Source: Sphingobacteriaceae bacterium (GTDB taxonomy: Bacteria > Bacteroidota > Bacteroidia > Sphingobacteriales > Sphingobacteriaceae). Taken from it: 43,914 bases of DNA. Each line of letters opens with the position of its first letter. Positions within the stretch are counted from its first letter, which is position 1. The notes under the pieces were generated by a model. The model did not search any database. It was given only the letters and a program-made list of their open reading frames with translations, and had not been told where the DNA came from. The position numbers were made by a program, and so were the translations under genes. Below are positions 15,433-24,888 of this stretch, in pieces. The DNA lies in assembly GCA_947459195.1 (NCBI GenBank), contig CANHCS010000011.1, forward strand, positions 1-43,914, read 5' to 3'.

Positions 15433-16068
15433 TTCAACACCAGGATATTTCTTCAGATCAAAAGCAAAAAAGGTTTCAGGAACCTTCACGTTGGGCGTAA
15501 ATATCTTTACGTTGTAAGTGTAGCGATTCCCGTTTTTATCAAAAATAACCGCCTGCGTGATTTGCTTATTCAACTTATCTACCTGGAGCTTTACCTTAAA
15601 ATATGATTTTTTTCCGTCTATTGGTGTGAGTTCAATATTGTGTAGCAAGCGACCGGTCTTGGAGCGGGTATCGCCAGCAAAAAGATATTTAAACCCTTTC
15701 TCGTAGATGGTAAAAATACGGCTTGGATTCATAGCATCAGAAGAATTGTCCACCTCACTTAGTTGCACTTCTTTGTCTGCTTTTAAAAAGGTCCACTGAT
15801 TTTTTCCATCACTGATCAACTCTTGGGCTTTTAAAATTACCTTAAATTTATTGAGCTTGGTTTTGGTATAAAGCGTACCGGTTTGAGTTTCCTTAATTTT
15901 TGCCTGCGGATTATCGAGCGTAAAACTAAACTCCGTTTTAATTACATCGTAAGAACGATATTTTTTACTCACTTCTGCCAATATCAATTTAGCTTTTTCT
16001 TCTGTTTGTGCCATCAAAGCGACAGCATTCAACATCAGCACACTCAATATGAAACGTAATTTTTTCAT
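15415..16068 (-). CDS. lolA: LolA-like outer membrane lipoprotein carrier protein
   Basis: This 217-residue periplasmic protein has a signal peptide (MKKLRFILSVLMLNAVALMAQ). The mature part follows the LolA half-barrel: an N-terminal helix (KAKLILAEVSKKYRSYDVIKT), repeated antiparallel strands (GTLYTKTKLNKFKVIL, SDGKNQWTFLKADKEVQL) and the closing KVPETFFAFDLKKYPGVELVDLR. LolA carries lipoproteins from the inner to the outer membrane. The ATG at 16068 lies 12 bases after ftsK, the usual ftsK-lolA arrangement in this group. It is divergent from typical proteobacterial LolA, so a related carrier function is possible. Confidence 0.9.
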   Translation of the reverse strand: MKKLRFILSVLMLNAVALMAQTEEKAKLILAEVSKKYRSYDVIKTEFSFTLDNPQAKIKETQTGTLYTKTKLNKFKVILKAQELISDGKNQWTFLKADKEVQLSEVDNSSDAMNPSRIFTIYEKGFKYLFAGDTRSKTGRLLHNIELTPIDGKKSYFKVKLQVDKLNKQITQAVIFDKNGNRYTYNVKIFTPNVKVPETFFAFDLKKYPGVELVDLR

Positions 16069-16080
16069 GTTTACAATTTA

Positions 16081-18585
16081 CTAATTTTTACCGTTAAAGG
16101 ATTCTAAAAACTGCTCTAGGGCGTATTCATCCGGGAATAAGACTTCACGTGCCTTACTGCCCTCAAAAGGTCCCACAATCCCCGCTCCTTCTAATTGATC
16201 AATGATTCTTCCGGCTCTGTTATAACCTAATTTCAGCTTACGCTGGATGAGTGAGGTAGAACCTTGCTGGTGCATCACCACCAGACGTGCCGCATCTTCA
16301 AAAAGCGGATCACGATCATCCGGATCAAAATCCTTCGAGCCTTCGCCGTGCTCATCAACATATTCAGGCAACATCCAGGCCGAATCGTATCCTTTCTGTG
16401 AGCCAATGAAGTCAGAAACACGTTCTACTTCTGGCGTATCCACAAAAGCACACTGTATCCGGATCAAGTCGCTACTGGTTGATAAAAGCATATCACCACG
16501 ACCAATCAGCTGATCGGCACCACCTGAATCTAAAATGGTACGTGAATCGATCTTAGACAACACCCTGAAAGCCAAACGAGCCGGGAAATTCGCTTTAATG
16601 GTTCCGGTAATGATGTTTACAGAAGGCCGCTGCGTAGCAATGACCAAGTGAATACCTACTGCCCGAGCCAATTGAGCCAATCGAGCAATTGGCGCCTCTA
16701 CTTCTTTTCCGGCAGTCATCATTAAATCGGCAAATTCATCCACAATCAACACAATGAAAGGTAAGAAACGGTGACCTTCTTCGGGATTGAGTTTACGATT
16801 GATGAATTTTTGGTTGTATTCTTTCAGATTCCTTACCTGTGCATTTTTCAATAAATCGTATCGCTGATCCATTTCTATACACAAGGAATTCAAGGTATTA
16901 ATTACTTTTTTGGTATCGGTGATGATGGCATCTTCTTCTCCTGGTAGTTTGGCAAGGAAATGACGCTCAATCTTCCTGAACAAGGTCAATTCTACTTTTT
17001 TAGGATCGACCAAGACAAATTTAAGCTGCGAAGGATGCATTTTATACAACAAAGAAGCCAGGATACAATTGATCCCGACCGATTTGCCCTGACCGGTAGC
17101 ACCTGCCACCAATAAGTGTGGCATTTTGGCTAAATCGGCGATATAAACTTCATTTGAGATGGTTTTACCCAAAGCAATGGGCAATTCCATGGTGGTGTTT
17201 TGGAACTTTTCGGTACCCAAAACAGAACGCATGGAAACCATCTCCGGATTTTGGTTGGGCACCTCAATACCAATGGTTCCCTTGCCCGGCATAGGCGCAA
17301 TGATACGGATACCCAAAGCAGCCAAACTAAGCGCAATGTCATCCTCCAAATTTTTGATCTTTGAAATACGCACTCCCGGAGCCGGAATGATCTCGTACAA
17401 GGTTACAGTTGGTCCAATAGTTGCCTTAATTTTGTCGATCTCAATGTTATAGTGATTAAGCGTTTCAACAATTTTATTTTTATTGGCTTCTAATTCTTCG
17501 GCATTTACCGAAATTTTATTGGAACCATAATTTTCCAATAGGTCTAAAGGCGGATGCTTGTATTGAGATAGATCTAATTTCGGATCGTAGGTGCCAAATT
17601 GTTGCACCAATTCATCTGCCTTTGCTTCTTCTTCCCCTTTCTCAATACTCATCTCCGGCCCCGAGGCAGACTCGTTCGCCATGATCAGTTCCGGTTCGGG
17701 TAAATCATCCATTGCTGGCTCGTCATCGGCAGTTTCCATGCGTTTGTCTTCTGCTTCTAATTCTTCCTGGAAACGATTATTGAGTGGAAATTCAACCGGC
17801 TCAGAAATAACTTCCTCTACGATTTCATCGGGACCAGTTTCGGGTACCACATATTTTGGAGAGCGTTCAGGCAGTTTAAAATCAAAATTATAAGCGATGG
17901 TGAGGGCAGTTAACCCGGTGAAGGCCAATAATCCAAAGGTACCGGCATTACCAATCTGAGCCATGAGCATTCGGTTTGCCCAAAATCCAAATTCACCTTC
18001 TAAAAAATGAGGGAAATCACTAAAAAACCCATGAAAAAAGGCTAAAGACAGAGAGGAGAACAGGAGTAGAAAGAAGGAATATCCGAGGCTTTTGCCTAAA
18101 TGAAAGAGTTGTACTTTAAATAGTAATCGATAACCTAAAATGAAGAATACCGCTATGAAGATAAAGGATGCAATGCCAAACCACTCATAAATAAACTGAT
18201 GAGAGAGTAAAGCCCCAAACTTACCTAACCAATTTTGCACTACCCCCGATGAACCTGGGTTGAGCTGTCCTAATTCTTTTTGAGTTTTGAGCAAATTCGA
18301 CCAACCGCCGTTAGCGTCGATCACATAGCTTTGATCATCTTGCCAAGTAAATAAATAAGCCGTAAAGGCCACCAGGAAGTAAAGTGAAAGCAACAGCATG
18401 AACAAGCCAAGTATTTTCACCAATCTGCCACCGGCCAAATCGAACTTTGGCATTTGCTCTGTGGAAGCAGAAGTTGATCTGCTGCGTGTTTTTGGCCTTG
18501 TTACAATGGGATCTTGCTCCTCAGTGTCGAGGGGCATATTGCGTAAAGTATTACTTCTTCTAAATTGGTTTCCTTTGAGGGGCAT
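16081..18585 (-). CDS. ftsK: DNA translocase FtsK
   Basis: This 834-residue ATP-driven DNA pump clears chromosome DNA from the division septum. The N-terminal part has about four membrane helices (about 55-80, 135-152, 165-187, 212-232). An acidic linker (about 245-330) follows, then the alpha/beta motor with Walker A GATGQGKS (495-502), Walker B FIVLIVDEFADLMM, and the TQRPSVNIITG segment. A C-terminal winged-helix gamma domain (about 765-834, STSLIQRKLKLGYNRAGRI) reads polar sequences. The linker is shorter than in E. coli FtsK. It is followed by lolA after 12 bases, and a perfect TATATTTG box lies upstream. Confidence 0.97.
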   Translation of the reverse strand: MPLKGNQFRRSNTLRNMPLDTEEQDPIVTRPKTRSRSTSASTEQMPKFDLAGGRLVKILGLFMLLLSLYFLVAFTAYLFTWQDDQSYVIDANGGWSNLLKTQKELGQLNPGSSGVVQNWLGKFGALLSHQFIYEWFGIASFIFIAVFFILGYRLLFKVQLFHLGKSLGYSFFLLLFSSLSLAFFHGFFSDFPHFLEGEFGFWANRMLMAQIGNAGTFGLLAFTGLTALTIAYNFDFKLPERSPKYVVPETGPDEIVEEVISEPVEFPLNNRFQEELEAEDKRMETADDEPAMDDLPEPELIMANESASGPEMSIEKGEEEAKADELVQQFGTYDPKLDLSQYKHPPLDLLENYGSNKISVNAEELEANKNKIVETLNHYNIEIDKIKATIGPTVTLYEIIPAPGVRISKIKNLEDDIALSLAALGIRIIAPMPGKGTIGIEVPNQNPEMVSMRSVLGTEKFQNTTMELPIALGKTISNEVYIADLAKMPHLLVAGATGQGKSVGINCILASLLYKMHPSQLKFVLVDPKKVELTLFRKIERHFLAKLPGEEDAIITDTKKVINTLNSLCIEMDQRYDLLKNAQVRNLKEYNQKFINRKLNPEEGHRFLPFIVLIVDEFADLMMTAGKEVEAPIARLAQLARAVGIHLVIATQRPSVNIITGTIKANFPARLAFRVLSKIDSRTILDSGGADQLIGRGDMLLSTSSDLIRIQCAFVDTPEVERVSDFIGSQKGYDSAWMLPEYVDEHGEGSKDFDPDDRDPLFEDAARLVVMHQQGSTSLIQRKLKLGYNRAGRIIDQLEGAGIVGPFEGSKAREVLFPDEYALEQFLESFNGKN

Positions 18586-18603
18586 TATTCAGCTTCTTCG
18601 TTA

Positions 18604-18611
18604 CAAATATA
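18604..18611 (-). promoter_or_regulatory. Candidate -7 box of ftsK-lolA
   Basis: The minus strand reads TATATTTG, an exact TAnnTTTG match, 18 bases upstream of the ftsK ATG. A matching -33 TTG is not evident. Confidence 0.45.
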
Positions 18612-18642
18612 TAAAATAAGACCTTTGTGATGATATCTTAAA

Positions 18643-18672
18643 TTGGGTTTAAAAAATTATACTGTATCTTTA
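18643..18672 (+). promoter_or_regulatory. Candidate promoter of the ankyrin gene
   Basis: TTG (18643-18645), a 19-base spacer and TATCTTTA (18665-18672, seven of eight positions) precede the ATG at 18693. Confidence 0.4.
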
Positions 18673-18692
18673 ATTGACAATGCAAATTTAGC

Positions 18693-19340
18693 ATGATCAA
18701 ACTCCTGGAAGAACTCATTGAAAGTGGGAATGCACAAGCATTGAACCAGTTATTGGCCACAGAATCCAACTTACTGCAGTTAAAAACTAGTCGTAACCTG
18801 AGTCCACTTCTTCATGCTTGCGAGACCCGGAATCAGGAAATCATAGCCATCCTTGTTGAACACCAAACAGAATTTGACTTGTTTGAGGCTTGCGCCTGCG
18901 GAAAGTTCGACTGGGTGACCCATCAAATTTTTAAAAATCCAGATCAATTGTCACAATATGCCGATCACGGATACACCGCCCTGGGTCTGGCTGTACAGTT
19001 TGGTCAAGAAGAAATCGTACGCTATTTGCTGATAAAAGATGTGGAGGTAAACACGGCCATGAATAATAATTCATTGAACTTTCCACTCCATCTGGCCATC
19101 TTAAACCACCAAGATATGATTGCCAAGATGCTGTTGGAGGCCGGAGCCTTGGTAAATGTGACACAAGCCGAAGGTTTGAGTCCGCTTCATTTGGCTGCCA
19201 GCCAAGGCAATATCGAGCTGATCATTCAACTTTTGGAAGCTGGTGCAGAGGTGAAACAGCAATGTCTGGAAGGAAAAACCGCCGGCGACTTGGCAGAGGA
19301 AAATGGCTGGAGAGAAATTGCCCGAATTTTGAACGATTAA
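18693..19340 (+). CDS. Ankyrin-repeat protein
   Basis: This 215-residue soluble protein without a signal peptide is built of ankyrin repeats. Typical units are DHGYTALGLAVQFGQEEIV (about 90-108), NFPLHLAILNHQDMIAKMLLEAGA, and GLSPLHLAASQGNIELIIQLL with GAEVK (about 163-190). Residues 1-60 hold weaker repeats (NLSPLLHACETRNQEIIAILVE). Ankyrin stacks bind other proteins; the partner is unknown. It is transcribed alone, divergently from ftsK, and its TAA stop is shared with the opposing PspC gene (4-base overlap). Confidence 0.92.
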   Translation: MIKLLEELIESGNAQALNQLLATESNLLQLKTSRNLSPLLHACETRNQEIIAILVEHQTEFDLFEACACGKFDWVTHQIFKNPDQLSQYADHGYTALGLAVQFGQEEIVRYLLIKDVEVNTAMNNNSLNFPLHLAILNHQDMIAKMLLEAGALVNVTQAEGLSPLHLAASQGNIELIIQLLEAGAEVKQQCLEGKTAGDLAEENGWREIARILND

Positions 19341-19558
19341 AAATCGCGAACTACGCTTTTTACTTTCTGGATGTAGTTTCTGATGTCGAGTACCACCGCG
19401 GCAAGTAAATAAATGGTTAAAGGAAAGCCAACGGCCAAGAAACTCGAATAAATAAAAAAGAGTCTGATTTTAAATATGGAAATACCCATTCGTTCTCCCA
19501 AATAGGTACAAACACCGAAGGAATATTTTTCCAAAAAAGTCAGCAGCTGATTCATCAT
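19337..19558 (-). CDS. PspC-domain small membrane protein
   Basis: This 73-residue protein has the PspC signature: an N-terminal amphipathic segment with GVCTYLGERMGISIFKIRLFF, followed by a hydrophobic helix (about 33-58) and a short basic tail. PspC-type proteins sense or respond to membrane stress in the phage-shock system, but no pspA or pspB is nearby, so the role here is open. I place the start at the ATG at 19558, which overlaps the DUF2851 stop as ATGA. A longer reading frame upstream would run into that gene. The 3' end overlaps the ankyrin gene by 4 bases. Confidence 0.88.
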   Translation of the reverse strand: MMNQLLTFLEKYSFGVCTYLGERMGISIFKIRLFFIYSSFLAVGFPLTIYLLAAVVLDIRNYIQKVKSVVRDF

Positions 19559-20841
19559 GTTTTTCTTTGTAAGATTTGTGATCCAATACCACAAAATAAG
19601 CATTTTTTCTGATCACAATAATTTTTCTTCAAACTGAGTAAAGCTTGTGAACCCAAAGCCGATTGAACTTTCAGACCCAGTTGATGGTAATTCCTAGTGA
19701 TCAGATTGTTTTCTGCTGGCAAATGCTCCAGCAAATGGATCGCCCTTGAGCAATACATCTCCTGATCATGGTGTTTTCCATAACTAAACAGGAAATTAAC
19801 CACCACATTGATCAACAAATTTTGGATACTACCGCTGCCAATTTGCACGGCATGTTTCTCCGTTGGCACATCAAATCGATAGTGATTTTCCCAATAAGGA
19901 TGAACAGGCAAATCGCTAAACAGGGTTCTAATGCTGCTAAAATCGTCCATTACTAAAATCTTAGAGAATAAATGCATGGATTTGATCACCAAAGCCGAAA
20001 ACTGCGCCAACCTGATGGTGGGAAAATTAGCCGGTCTCAAGCGCATGTATTTCCAAATACCTGGTTCAATTGGCTTTAAACCATACTTTTTTCTCAAGAA
20101 ATCATATTCTATTTTAAGTTTGGCGGGATATTCATCTGCAAAATCAGTTCCTATTAAGCCCGTCTGTCCAAAAATAAGCGCCTCAATTTGCAGCGACTTG
20201 TTTTTATGCTTCGCCAGTATTTGTTGAGGAAGTGATTTTGCAAGACACTCAAAAGGCATCGCATTGGTTTTAAAGCCAAAATGCTTGGCCAAATAGATGT
20301 AAAAAGCATCATCCCAACTTCCCTTTTGCTGAATAAACAGTTCCGTTATTTCTTGTTGCTTTTCCGCCAAGCGTTCCATCATCACCCGATTTAAAAATGC
20401 CTGTTGATAGCATTCGTCAACCCTGGCTAATGCCTTGGCACAGGGAATCCAGGACTGTTCCACCATTAATTGTTTGTAAGTTTTGAGGAGTGCTGATGGG
20501 ATGATCGATTTGAGCTCCAGAACGGGAATTTCTGTGCCATCTTTTCTGAAAACAGCTCGATCGTGTTCATAAACCACATGGAGGATGACATTTTGATAGG
20601 CATCATCCAATTCATGCCGATGTTTGAACCAATCGGATGAACACAAATGCATCTCCACATTCCCGGCCCATTTAGTGGTTCCTATTTGAATGAGTGCATT
20701 TTCAAAATCGGGGCCTGCATGTGCATTATGAAAACCAGCATGAATAATATGTAAGGGTTCGCCGGAAACAGTACCAATATGCTTGGTTTTAAGTAAACCT
20801 GTTTTCCAGAAATAATGGAGTAAATCTTCTGTAAAATCCAC
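19555..20841 (-). CDS. DUF2851 family protein
   Basis: This 428-residue soluble protein belongs to DUF2851, a family common in Bacteroidota without assigned function. The family's N-terminal block is clear: EDLLHYFWKTGLL, then HAGFHNAHAGPDFENALI, WAGNVEMHLCSSDW, and NVILHVVYEHD. The His/Asp/Glu-rich block resembles a nuclease or metal-binding core. The C-terminus has a cysteine cluster YCDQKKCLFCGIG that may bind metal. The start is GTG at 20841 because no in-frame ATG precedes the conserved block. It lies 27 bases after pyrF and overlaps the PspC gene by 4 bases. Confidence 0.85.
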   Translation of the reverse strand: MDFTEDLLHYFWKTGLLKTKHIGTVSGEPLHIIHAGFHNAHAGPDFENALIQIGTTKWAGNVEMHLCSSDWFKHRHELDDAYQNVILHVVYEHDRAVFRKDGTEIPVLELKSIIPSALLKTYKQLMVEQSWIPCAKALARVDECYQQAFLNRVMMERLAEKQQEITELFIQQKGSWDDAFYIYLAKHFGFKTNAMPFECLAKSLPQQILAKHKNKSLQIEALIFGQTGLIGTDFADEYPAKLKIEYDFLRKKYGLKPIEPGIWKYMRLRPANFPTIRLAQFSALVIKSMHLFSKILVMDDFSSIRTLFSDLPVHPYWENHYRFDVPTEKHAVQIGSGSIQNLLINVVVNFLFSYGKHHDQEMYCSRAIHLLEHLPAENNLITRNYHQLGLKVQSALGSQALLSLKKNYCDQKKCLFCGIGSQILQRKT

Positions 20842-20868
20842 TACTGAATTTACAGAATTAACTTCAGA

Positions 20869-21696
20869 TTAAAAATTTATCTTATTTAGCTGAACATCCA
20901 TCTCCATCTGTATTTTTTGAGCTTCTTCTCGGGCTTTTTGGGCAAAATCGGGGCCATTGGAGGCGTAAATGATGGATCTGGAAGCGTTGACTAATAATCC
21001 GCAATCGCGATTCATCCCATATTCACAAACTTCTTGCAAACTCCCGCCTTGAGCTCCTACGCCCGGAACGAGTAGAAAATGATCAGGGGCCCATTTTCTG
21101 ATTGTTTTAAAGGCCTCTCCTTGCGTAGCCCCAACCACAAACATCAACTGCTCTGGGCTAGCCCAACTTGTGGCTTTTCGAATCACCTGTTCAAAGATCT
21201 GTAGACCATCAGCTTGGAGAAATTGGAAATCATGACTTCCCTCATTTGAAGTTAAGGCCAATAAAATGACCCATTTATCTTTGAACTTCAAAAATGGCTT
21301 CACCGAGTCGCTGCCCATGTAAGGTGCAACCGTAATGGCATCGAAACTCATACCGGAGCTGTTGGCATCAAAAAATGCCTGTGCATACCGGATGGAGGTG
21401 TTCCCGATGTCACCTCGCTTGGCATCGGCAATGCTCAGGCAGGTTTTGGGAATCAATTCCCATGTTTTTTGAAGTTCTTCCCAGCCTTTTATACCCCTGC
21501 TTTCATAAAAGGCAGTATTCGGTTTATAGGCCACACATAAATCATGCGTTGCTTCAATGATCCTCTTATTAAATTCAAGAACCGGATTGGGGAAGTGCTT
21601 CAATGATTCCGGTATCAATTCCGGATCGGTATCAAGGCCAACACACAAAAAAGATCGTTTACTGCGTATTTGATCAATTAGCTGTGCTCTGGTCAT
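20869..21696 (-). CDS. pyrF: Orotidine 5'-phosphate decarboxylase (type 2)
   Basis: This 275-residue TIM-barrel enzyme converts OMP to UMP in the last step of pyrimidine synthesis. The catalytic loop [13 protein letters not shown] (K93, with D91 and D96) is present, as are [12 protein letters not shown] at the N-terminus and [13 protein letters not shown] for phosphate binding. Length and the KRGDIGNT form match the longer type 2 PyrF. It starts at the ATG at 21696 and is followed after 27 bases by DUF2851 and PspC, probably in one operon. Confidence 0.96.
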   Translation of the reverse strand: MTRAQLIDQIRSKRSFLCVGLDTDPELIPESLKHFPNPVLEFNKRIIEATHDLCVAYKPNTAFYESRGIKGWEELQKTWELIPKTCLSIADAKRGDIGNTSIRYAQAFFDANSSGMSFDAITVAPYMGSDSVKPFLKFKDKWVILLALTSNEGSHDFQFLQADGLQIFEQVIRKATSWASPEQLMFVVGATQGEAFKTIRKWAPDHFLLVPGVGAQGGSLQEVCEYGMNRDCGLLVNASRSIIYASNGPDFAQKAREEAQKIQMEMDVQLNKINF

Positions 21697-21928
21697 GGAG
21701 AGTTGAAATTTTAACGAAAATAATTAAATTAAGAATGCCAGAAGAATATTTATTTTTTTTGATAGTATTGAAATATTTAGCTAAAATTGTATCGTTATCT
21801 CAATTTATCCCTGTTTTCAGGAAATCATCGTAATTTCTCATACAAAATTTAGGTGTACTCAAACCCTGTTCATTTCGGATAAATTCATAGCACGTAATCA
21901 TCCTTTTTATATCATATATTAATTTTTG

Positions 21929-23485
21929 ATGTTGGACTTAGAAAAATTGAACGATATGCTCGTGCCAGAGCTTCGTGAATTAGCAATGAGCTTAGGCGTA
22001 ACCGATGCTGATACGCTGCGTAAACAAGAACTTATTAATCAGATTATTGGCTTAAACAATCCATCAGCGCCTAATAGTGATGAAAACTCATTGGCTGCAA
22101 ATGATGGCAAAGTGCGGAAACGAATCAGGACCAATAAATCTGAACCTACACCAGCTAGAATTCCTTTGGATGATGCCAACCTTTTTGAGAATGGCGATGC
22201 AGAGGTAGCGGTTACCGAAGAAGCTCCAGTTGCAGAAAACTTGAATCCGAGTCCAGAGGTTGAATTTCGTGAAGTACCCCCTCCTACAGAGCAACCACAA
22301 CGTTTCGAACGCCGACCGCACGATTCAGCCAAGTCGGCCGCTGTAAAAAAAGAAGAATTAAATCTTGATTTCGATAATGCCATCATCAACGAGGGTATTT
22401 TAGAAATCATGCCTGATGGTTACGGCTTTTTACGTTCATCAGACTATAATTATTTATCATCTCCAGATGACATCTATGTTTCACAGTCTCAAATCAAGTT
22501 ATTTGGATTAAAAACCGGAGATACCGTTCGCGGTAGCATTAGACCGCCCAAAGAAGGTGAAAAATATTTCCCTTTGGTTCGGGTGGAAGCCATCAATGGG
22601 CGTATTCCTGCAGAAGTTAGAGACCGTGTGCCTTTCGACTTTTTGACCCCACTCTTCCCAACCGAACGTTTGAACTTATTTACTGAAGTAGGTAATTTAT
22701 CTACCCGGATCATGGATTTGTTCACGCCAATTGGTAAAGGCCAACGTGGTTTGATTGTTGCCCAGCCTAAAACTGGTAAAACCATGTTACTGAAGGATGT
22801 GGCCAATGCCATTGCCAAAAATCATCCGGAAGTTTACCTAATCATTTTATTGATCGATGAACGTCCGGAAGAGGTAACCGACATGGCACGCAGTGTAAGG
22901 GCCGAAGTGATCTCTTCAACTTTTGACGAACCAGCAGAGCGACACGTGAAAATTGCCAATATCGTTTTGGAAAAAGCGAAAAGAATGGTAGAATGTGGTC
23001 ACGATGTAGTGATCTTGCTTGACTCTATTACACGTTTGGCCCGTGCTTACAATACGGTAGCCCCTGCTTCCGGTAAAATCTTATCAGGTGGTGTGGATGC
23101 CAACGCATTACACAAGCCTAAACGTTTCTTTGGTGCTGCCCGAAACATTGAGGATGGTGGCTCATTAACCATTTTAGCCACCGCATTGACAGAAACCGGT
23201 TCTAAAATGGATGAAGTGATCTTTGAGGAATTTAAAGGAACCGGAAACATGGAATTACAGTTAGATCGTAAATTGTCTAATAAGCGTATCTTCCCTGCAA
23301 TCGATCTTACCGCATCCAGCACTCGTAGAGATGATCTATTGTTGGATCGCGAAAGCTTACAACGCATCTGGATTTTACGCAACCACCTGGCCGATATGAA
23401 TTCACAAGAATCGATGGAGTTCTTGCTGGCACAGATGAAAGGCACTAAAACCAATGAAGAGTTCTTGGTATCAATGAATGGATAA
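21929..23485 (+). CDS. rho: Transcription termination factor Rho
   Basis: This 518-residue hexameric RNA helicase ends transcription. An N-terminal Rho_N/SAP-like helical domain (about 1-43) is followed by an acidic, Pro/Glu/Ala-rich linker (about 44-140). The cold-shock RNA-binding domain (about 145-220) contains [15 protein letters not shown] and [15 protein letters not shown]. The ATPase core has Walker A QPKTGKT (about 279-285), Walker [16 protein letters not shown], and Q- and R-loop regions through [12 protein letters not shown]. The linker is absent from E. coli Rho and is a lineage feature. The ATG at 21929 is used; a TTG lies just before it. The 229-base upstream gap is AT-rich without a recognisable terminator or riboswitch. 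Confidence 0.97.
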   Translation: MLDLEKLNDMLVPELRELAMSLGVTDADTLRKQELINQIIGLNNPSAPNSDENSLAANDGKVRKRIRTNKSEPTPARIPLDDANLFENGDAEVAVTEEAPVAENLNPSPEVEFREVPPPTEQPQRFERRPHDSAKSAAVKKEELNLDFDNAIINEGILEIMPDGYGFLRSSDYNYLSSPDDIYVSQSQIKLFGLKTGDTVRGSIRPPKEGEKYFPLVRVEAINGRIPAEVRDRVPFDFLTPLFPTERLNLFTEVGNLSTRIMDLFTPIGKGQRGLIVAQPKTGKTMLLKDVANAIAKNHPEVYLIILLIDERPEEVTDMARSVRAEVISSTFDEPAERHVKIANIVLEKAKRMVECGHDVVILLDSITRLARAYNTVAPASGKILSGGVDANALHKPKRFFGAARNIEDGGSLTILATALTETGSKMDEVIFEEFKGTGNMELQLDRKLSNKRIFPAIDLTASSTRRDDLLLDRESLQRIWILRNHLADMNSQESMEFLLAQMKGTKTNEEFLVSMNG

Positions 23486-23557
23486 GATATGGCAGTTTTC
23501 AGCCAACAGTTCATGATATTTAACTCGAAATAAATAAATCGAAACTCGCAATAGTTA

Positions 23558-24247
23558 ATGAAAAAACACCTTCCAAACACCCTCACCTGTTTAAACTTAT
23601 TCAGCGGTTGTGTAGGCTTGGTTTTTGCTGCAGAAAATCAGCTCATTTTCGCCGCTTATGCCATTGGAATTTCTGCGATTCTCGATTTCTGTGACGGAAT
23701 GGCTGCCCGACTCCTCAAATCATATAGCGAAATTGGAAAAGAGTTAGATTCATTGGCTGATGTGGTGAGTTTCGGTGTGTTACCATCTTTCATCGTTTTC
23801 CAATTGTTTAGAAATGTAAACCAGGTTCATCCTTACTTACCTTATCTGGCATTTTTAATTGCGATTTTTTCGGCTTTGCGCTTGGCAAAATTCAATATCG
23901 ATACCCGTCAGACTGAAAATTTCATCGGTTTACCAACCCCGGCCAATGCACTACTCATTGGCTCTTTGCCTTTCATTTTAAATGGCGACTCCCTGATTCT
24001 TTTTGAGCTCATCCTGAATCCAATATTTTTAACGGCACTGAGCGTCATTATGAGTTTATTATTAGTAGCTGAGCTGCCACTATTTTCTCTCAAATTCAAA
24101 AAATTAGATTGGAAAGAGAACATTTTCCGTTATCTCCTGCTCGGTTCGGCTATAGTTTTGCTACTAATTTTTAAATTTGCAGCAATACCCTTCATTATTT
24201 TTCTTTATTTGATTTTATCCATCATTCAAACTAAAACAAGCAAATGA
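23558..24247 (+). CDS. pssA: CDP-diacylglycerol-serine O-phosphatidyltransferase
   Basis: This 229-residue inner-membrane enzyme makes phosphatidylserine, the precursor of phosphatidylethanolamine. The CDP-alcohol phosphotransferase motif DG(x2)AR(x8)G(x3)D(x3)D is complete (D46, G47, A50, R51, G60, D64, D68). About seven hydrophobic helices span the rest. It starts at the ATG at 23558, 72 bases after rho, and its stop overlaps the purS ATG (ATGA). Confidence 0.95.
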   Translation: MKKHLPNTLTCLNLFSGCVGLVFAAENQLIFAAYAIGISAILDFCDGMAARLLKSYSEIGKELDSLADVVSFGVLPSFIVFQLFRNVNQVHPYLPYLAFLIAIFSALRLAKFNIDTRQTENFIGLPTPANALLIGSLPFILNGDSLILFELILNPIFLTALSVIMSLLLVAELPLFSLKFKKLDWKENIFRYLLLGSAIVLLLIFKFAAIPFIIFLYLILSIIQTKTSK

Positions 24248-24498
24248 AATTCAGCGCAGAAATCAATGTAATGCCTTTAAAAGAAATCCTCGATCCTCAA
24301 GGAAAGGCGGTAACCGGCAGTATGAAGAACATGGGATTGGCTGAAATTCAAAATGTGCGTATCGGAAAGCACATCAGTTTAGAAATTGAAGCTGCAAACG
24401 AAGCCGAAGCTCGCGAAAAAGTAGATGAAGCTTGTAAAAAATTGCTGGCTAACCTGATTATGGAAAGCTACGAATTCACACTCAAACCCATTGCTTAA
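24244..24498 (+). CDS. purS: Phosphoribosylformylglycinamidine synthase subunit PurS
   Basis: This 84-residue protein has the PurS pattern: FSAEINVMPLKEILDPQGKAV, then MGLAEIQNVRIGKHISLEIE and a helical EAREKVDEACKKLLANLIMESY. PurS bridges small PurL and the glutaminase PurQ in the FGAM synthase complex of purine synthesis. Its ATG overlaps the pssA stop by 4 bases. purL and purQ are not in the window, so the complex is encoded in scattered places. Confidence 0.94.
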   Translation: MKFSAEINVMPLKEILDPQGKAVTGSMKNMGLAEIQNVRIGKHISLEIEAANEAEAREKVDEACKKLLANLIMESYEFTLKPIA

Positions 24499-24504
24499 TC
24501 TGGC

Positions 24505-24888
24505 TTATTGAGCTAATTCTTTCCTCATTTCTGCCAATTTCTCAAAAACACGTGTTAAGAGTGGCTTCACTCCATTAAATTCTTTGGAGATGGTAGACAA
24601 ATCTCCCCCCGAGCGGGCTTTCTTTTCTATAGAAGCCATATTTTCAGTCAATTGATCAACCCCTATGAAGGTAAAGGTGGGTCTCACCTTATGTGCAATC
24701 TCTGCAACAGTCGACCAATCTTTGTTTTCGATGGATTTTTCTAGCTCAGCCAGGTAAGCCGGAGTTTGATGGAGAAAAATATCGATCATCTCTACCATAA
24801 ATTCCTGACTACCATCGGCAATATCTTTTAAATAAGCCAAACTAATTTCTGGCTCTGCAGGTTGAACAGATTTTAGCTTATTCATCAT
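24505..24888 (-). CDS. Orphan histidine phosphotransfer (Hpt) protein
   Basis: This 127-residue four-helix Hpt domain has the phosphorylatable His at residue 66 in the motif AEIAHKVRPTFTFIG, preceded by EFMVEMIDIFLHQTPAYLAELEKS and followed by LTENMASIEKKARS. Hpt proteins relay phosphate between hybrid kinases and receivers. No kinase is adjacent; the only receiver in the window is at 13103-13486. Its ATG shares one base with the folK stop (TAATG), so they are coupled. Confidence 0.9.
   Translation of the reverse strand: MMNKLKSVQPAEPEISLAYLKDIADGSQEFMVEMIDIFLHQTPAYLAELEKSIENKDWSTVAEIAHKVRPTFTFIGVDQLTENMASIEKKARSGGDLSTISKEFNGVKPLLTRVFEKLAEMRKELAQ

Noticed and set aside
23047-23586. 179-codon minus-strand frame opposite rho
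   Set aside because: It lies over the conserved Rho ATPase core and has no independent support.
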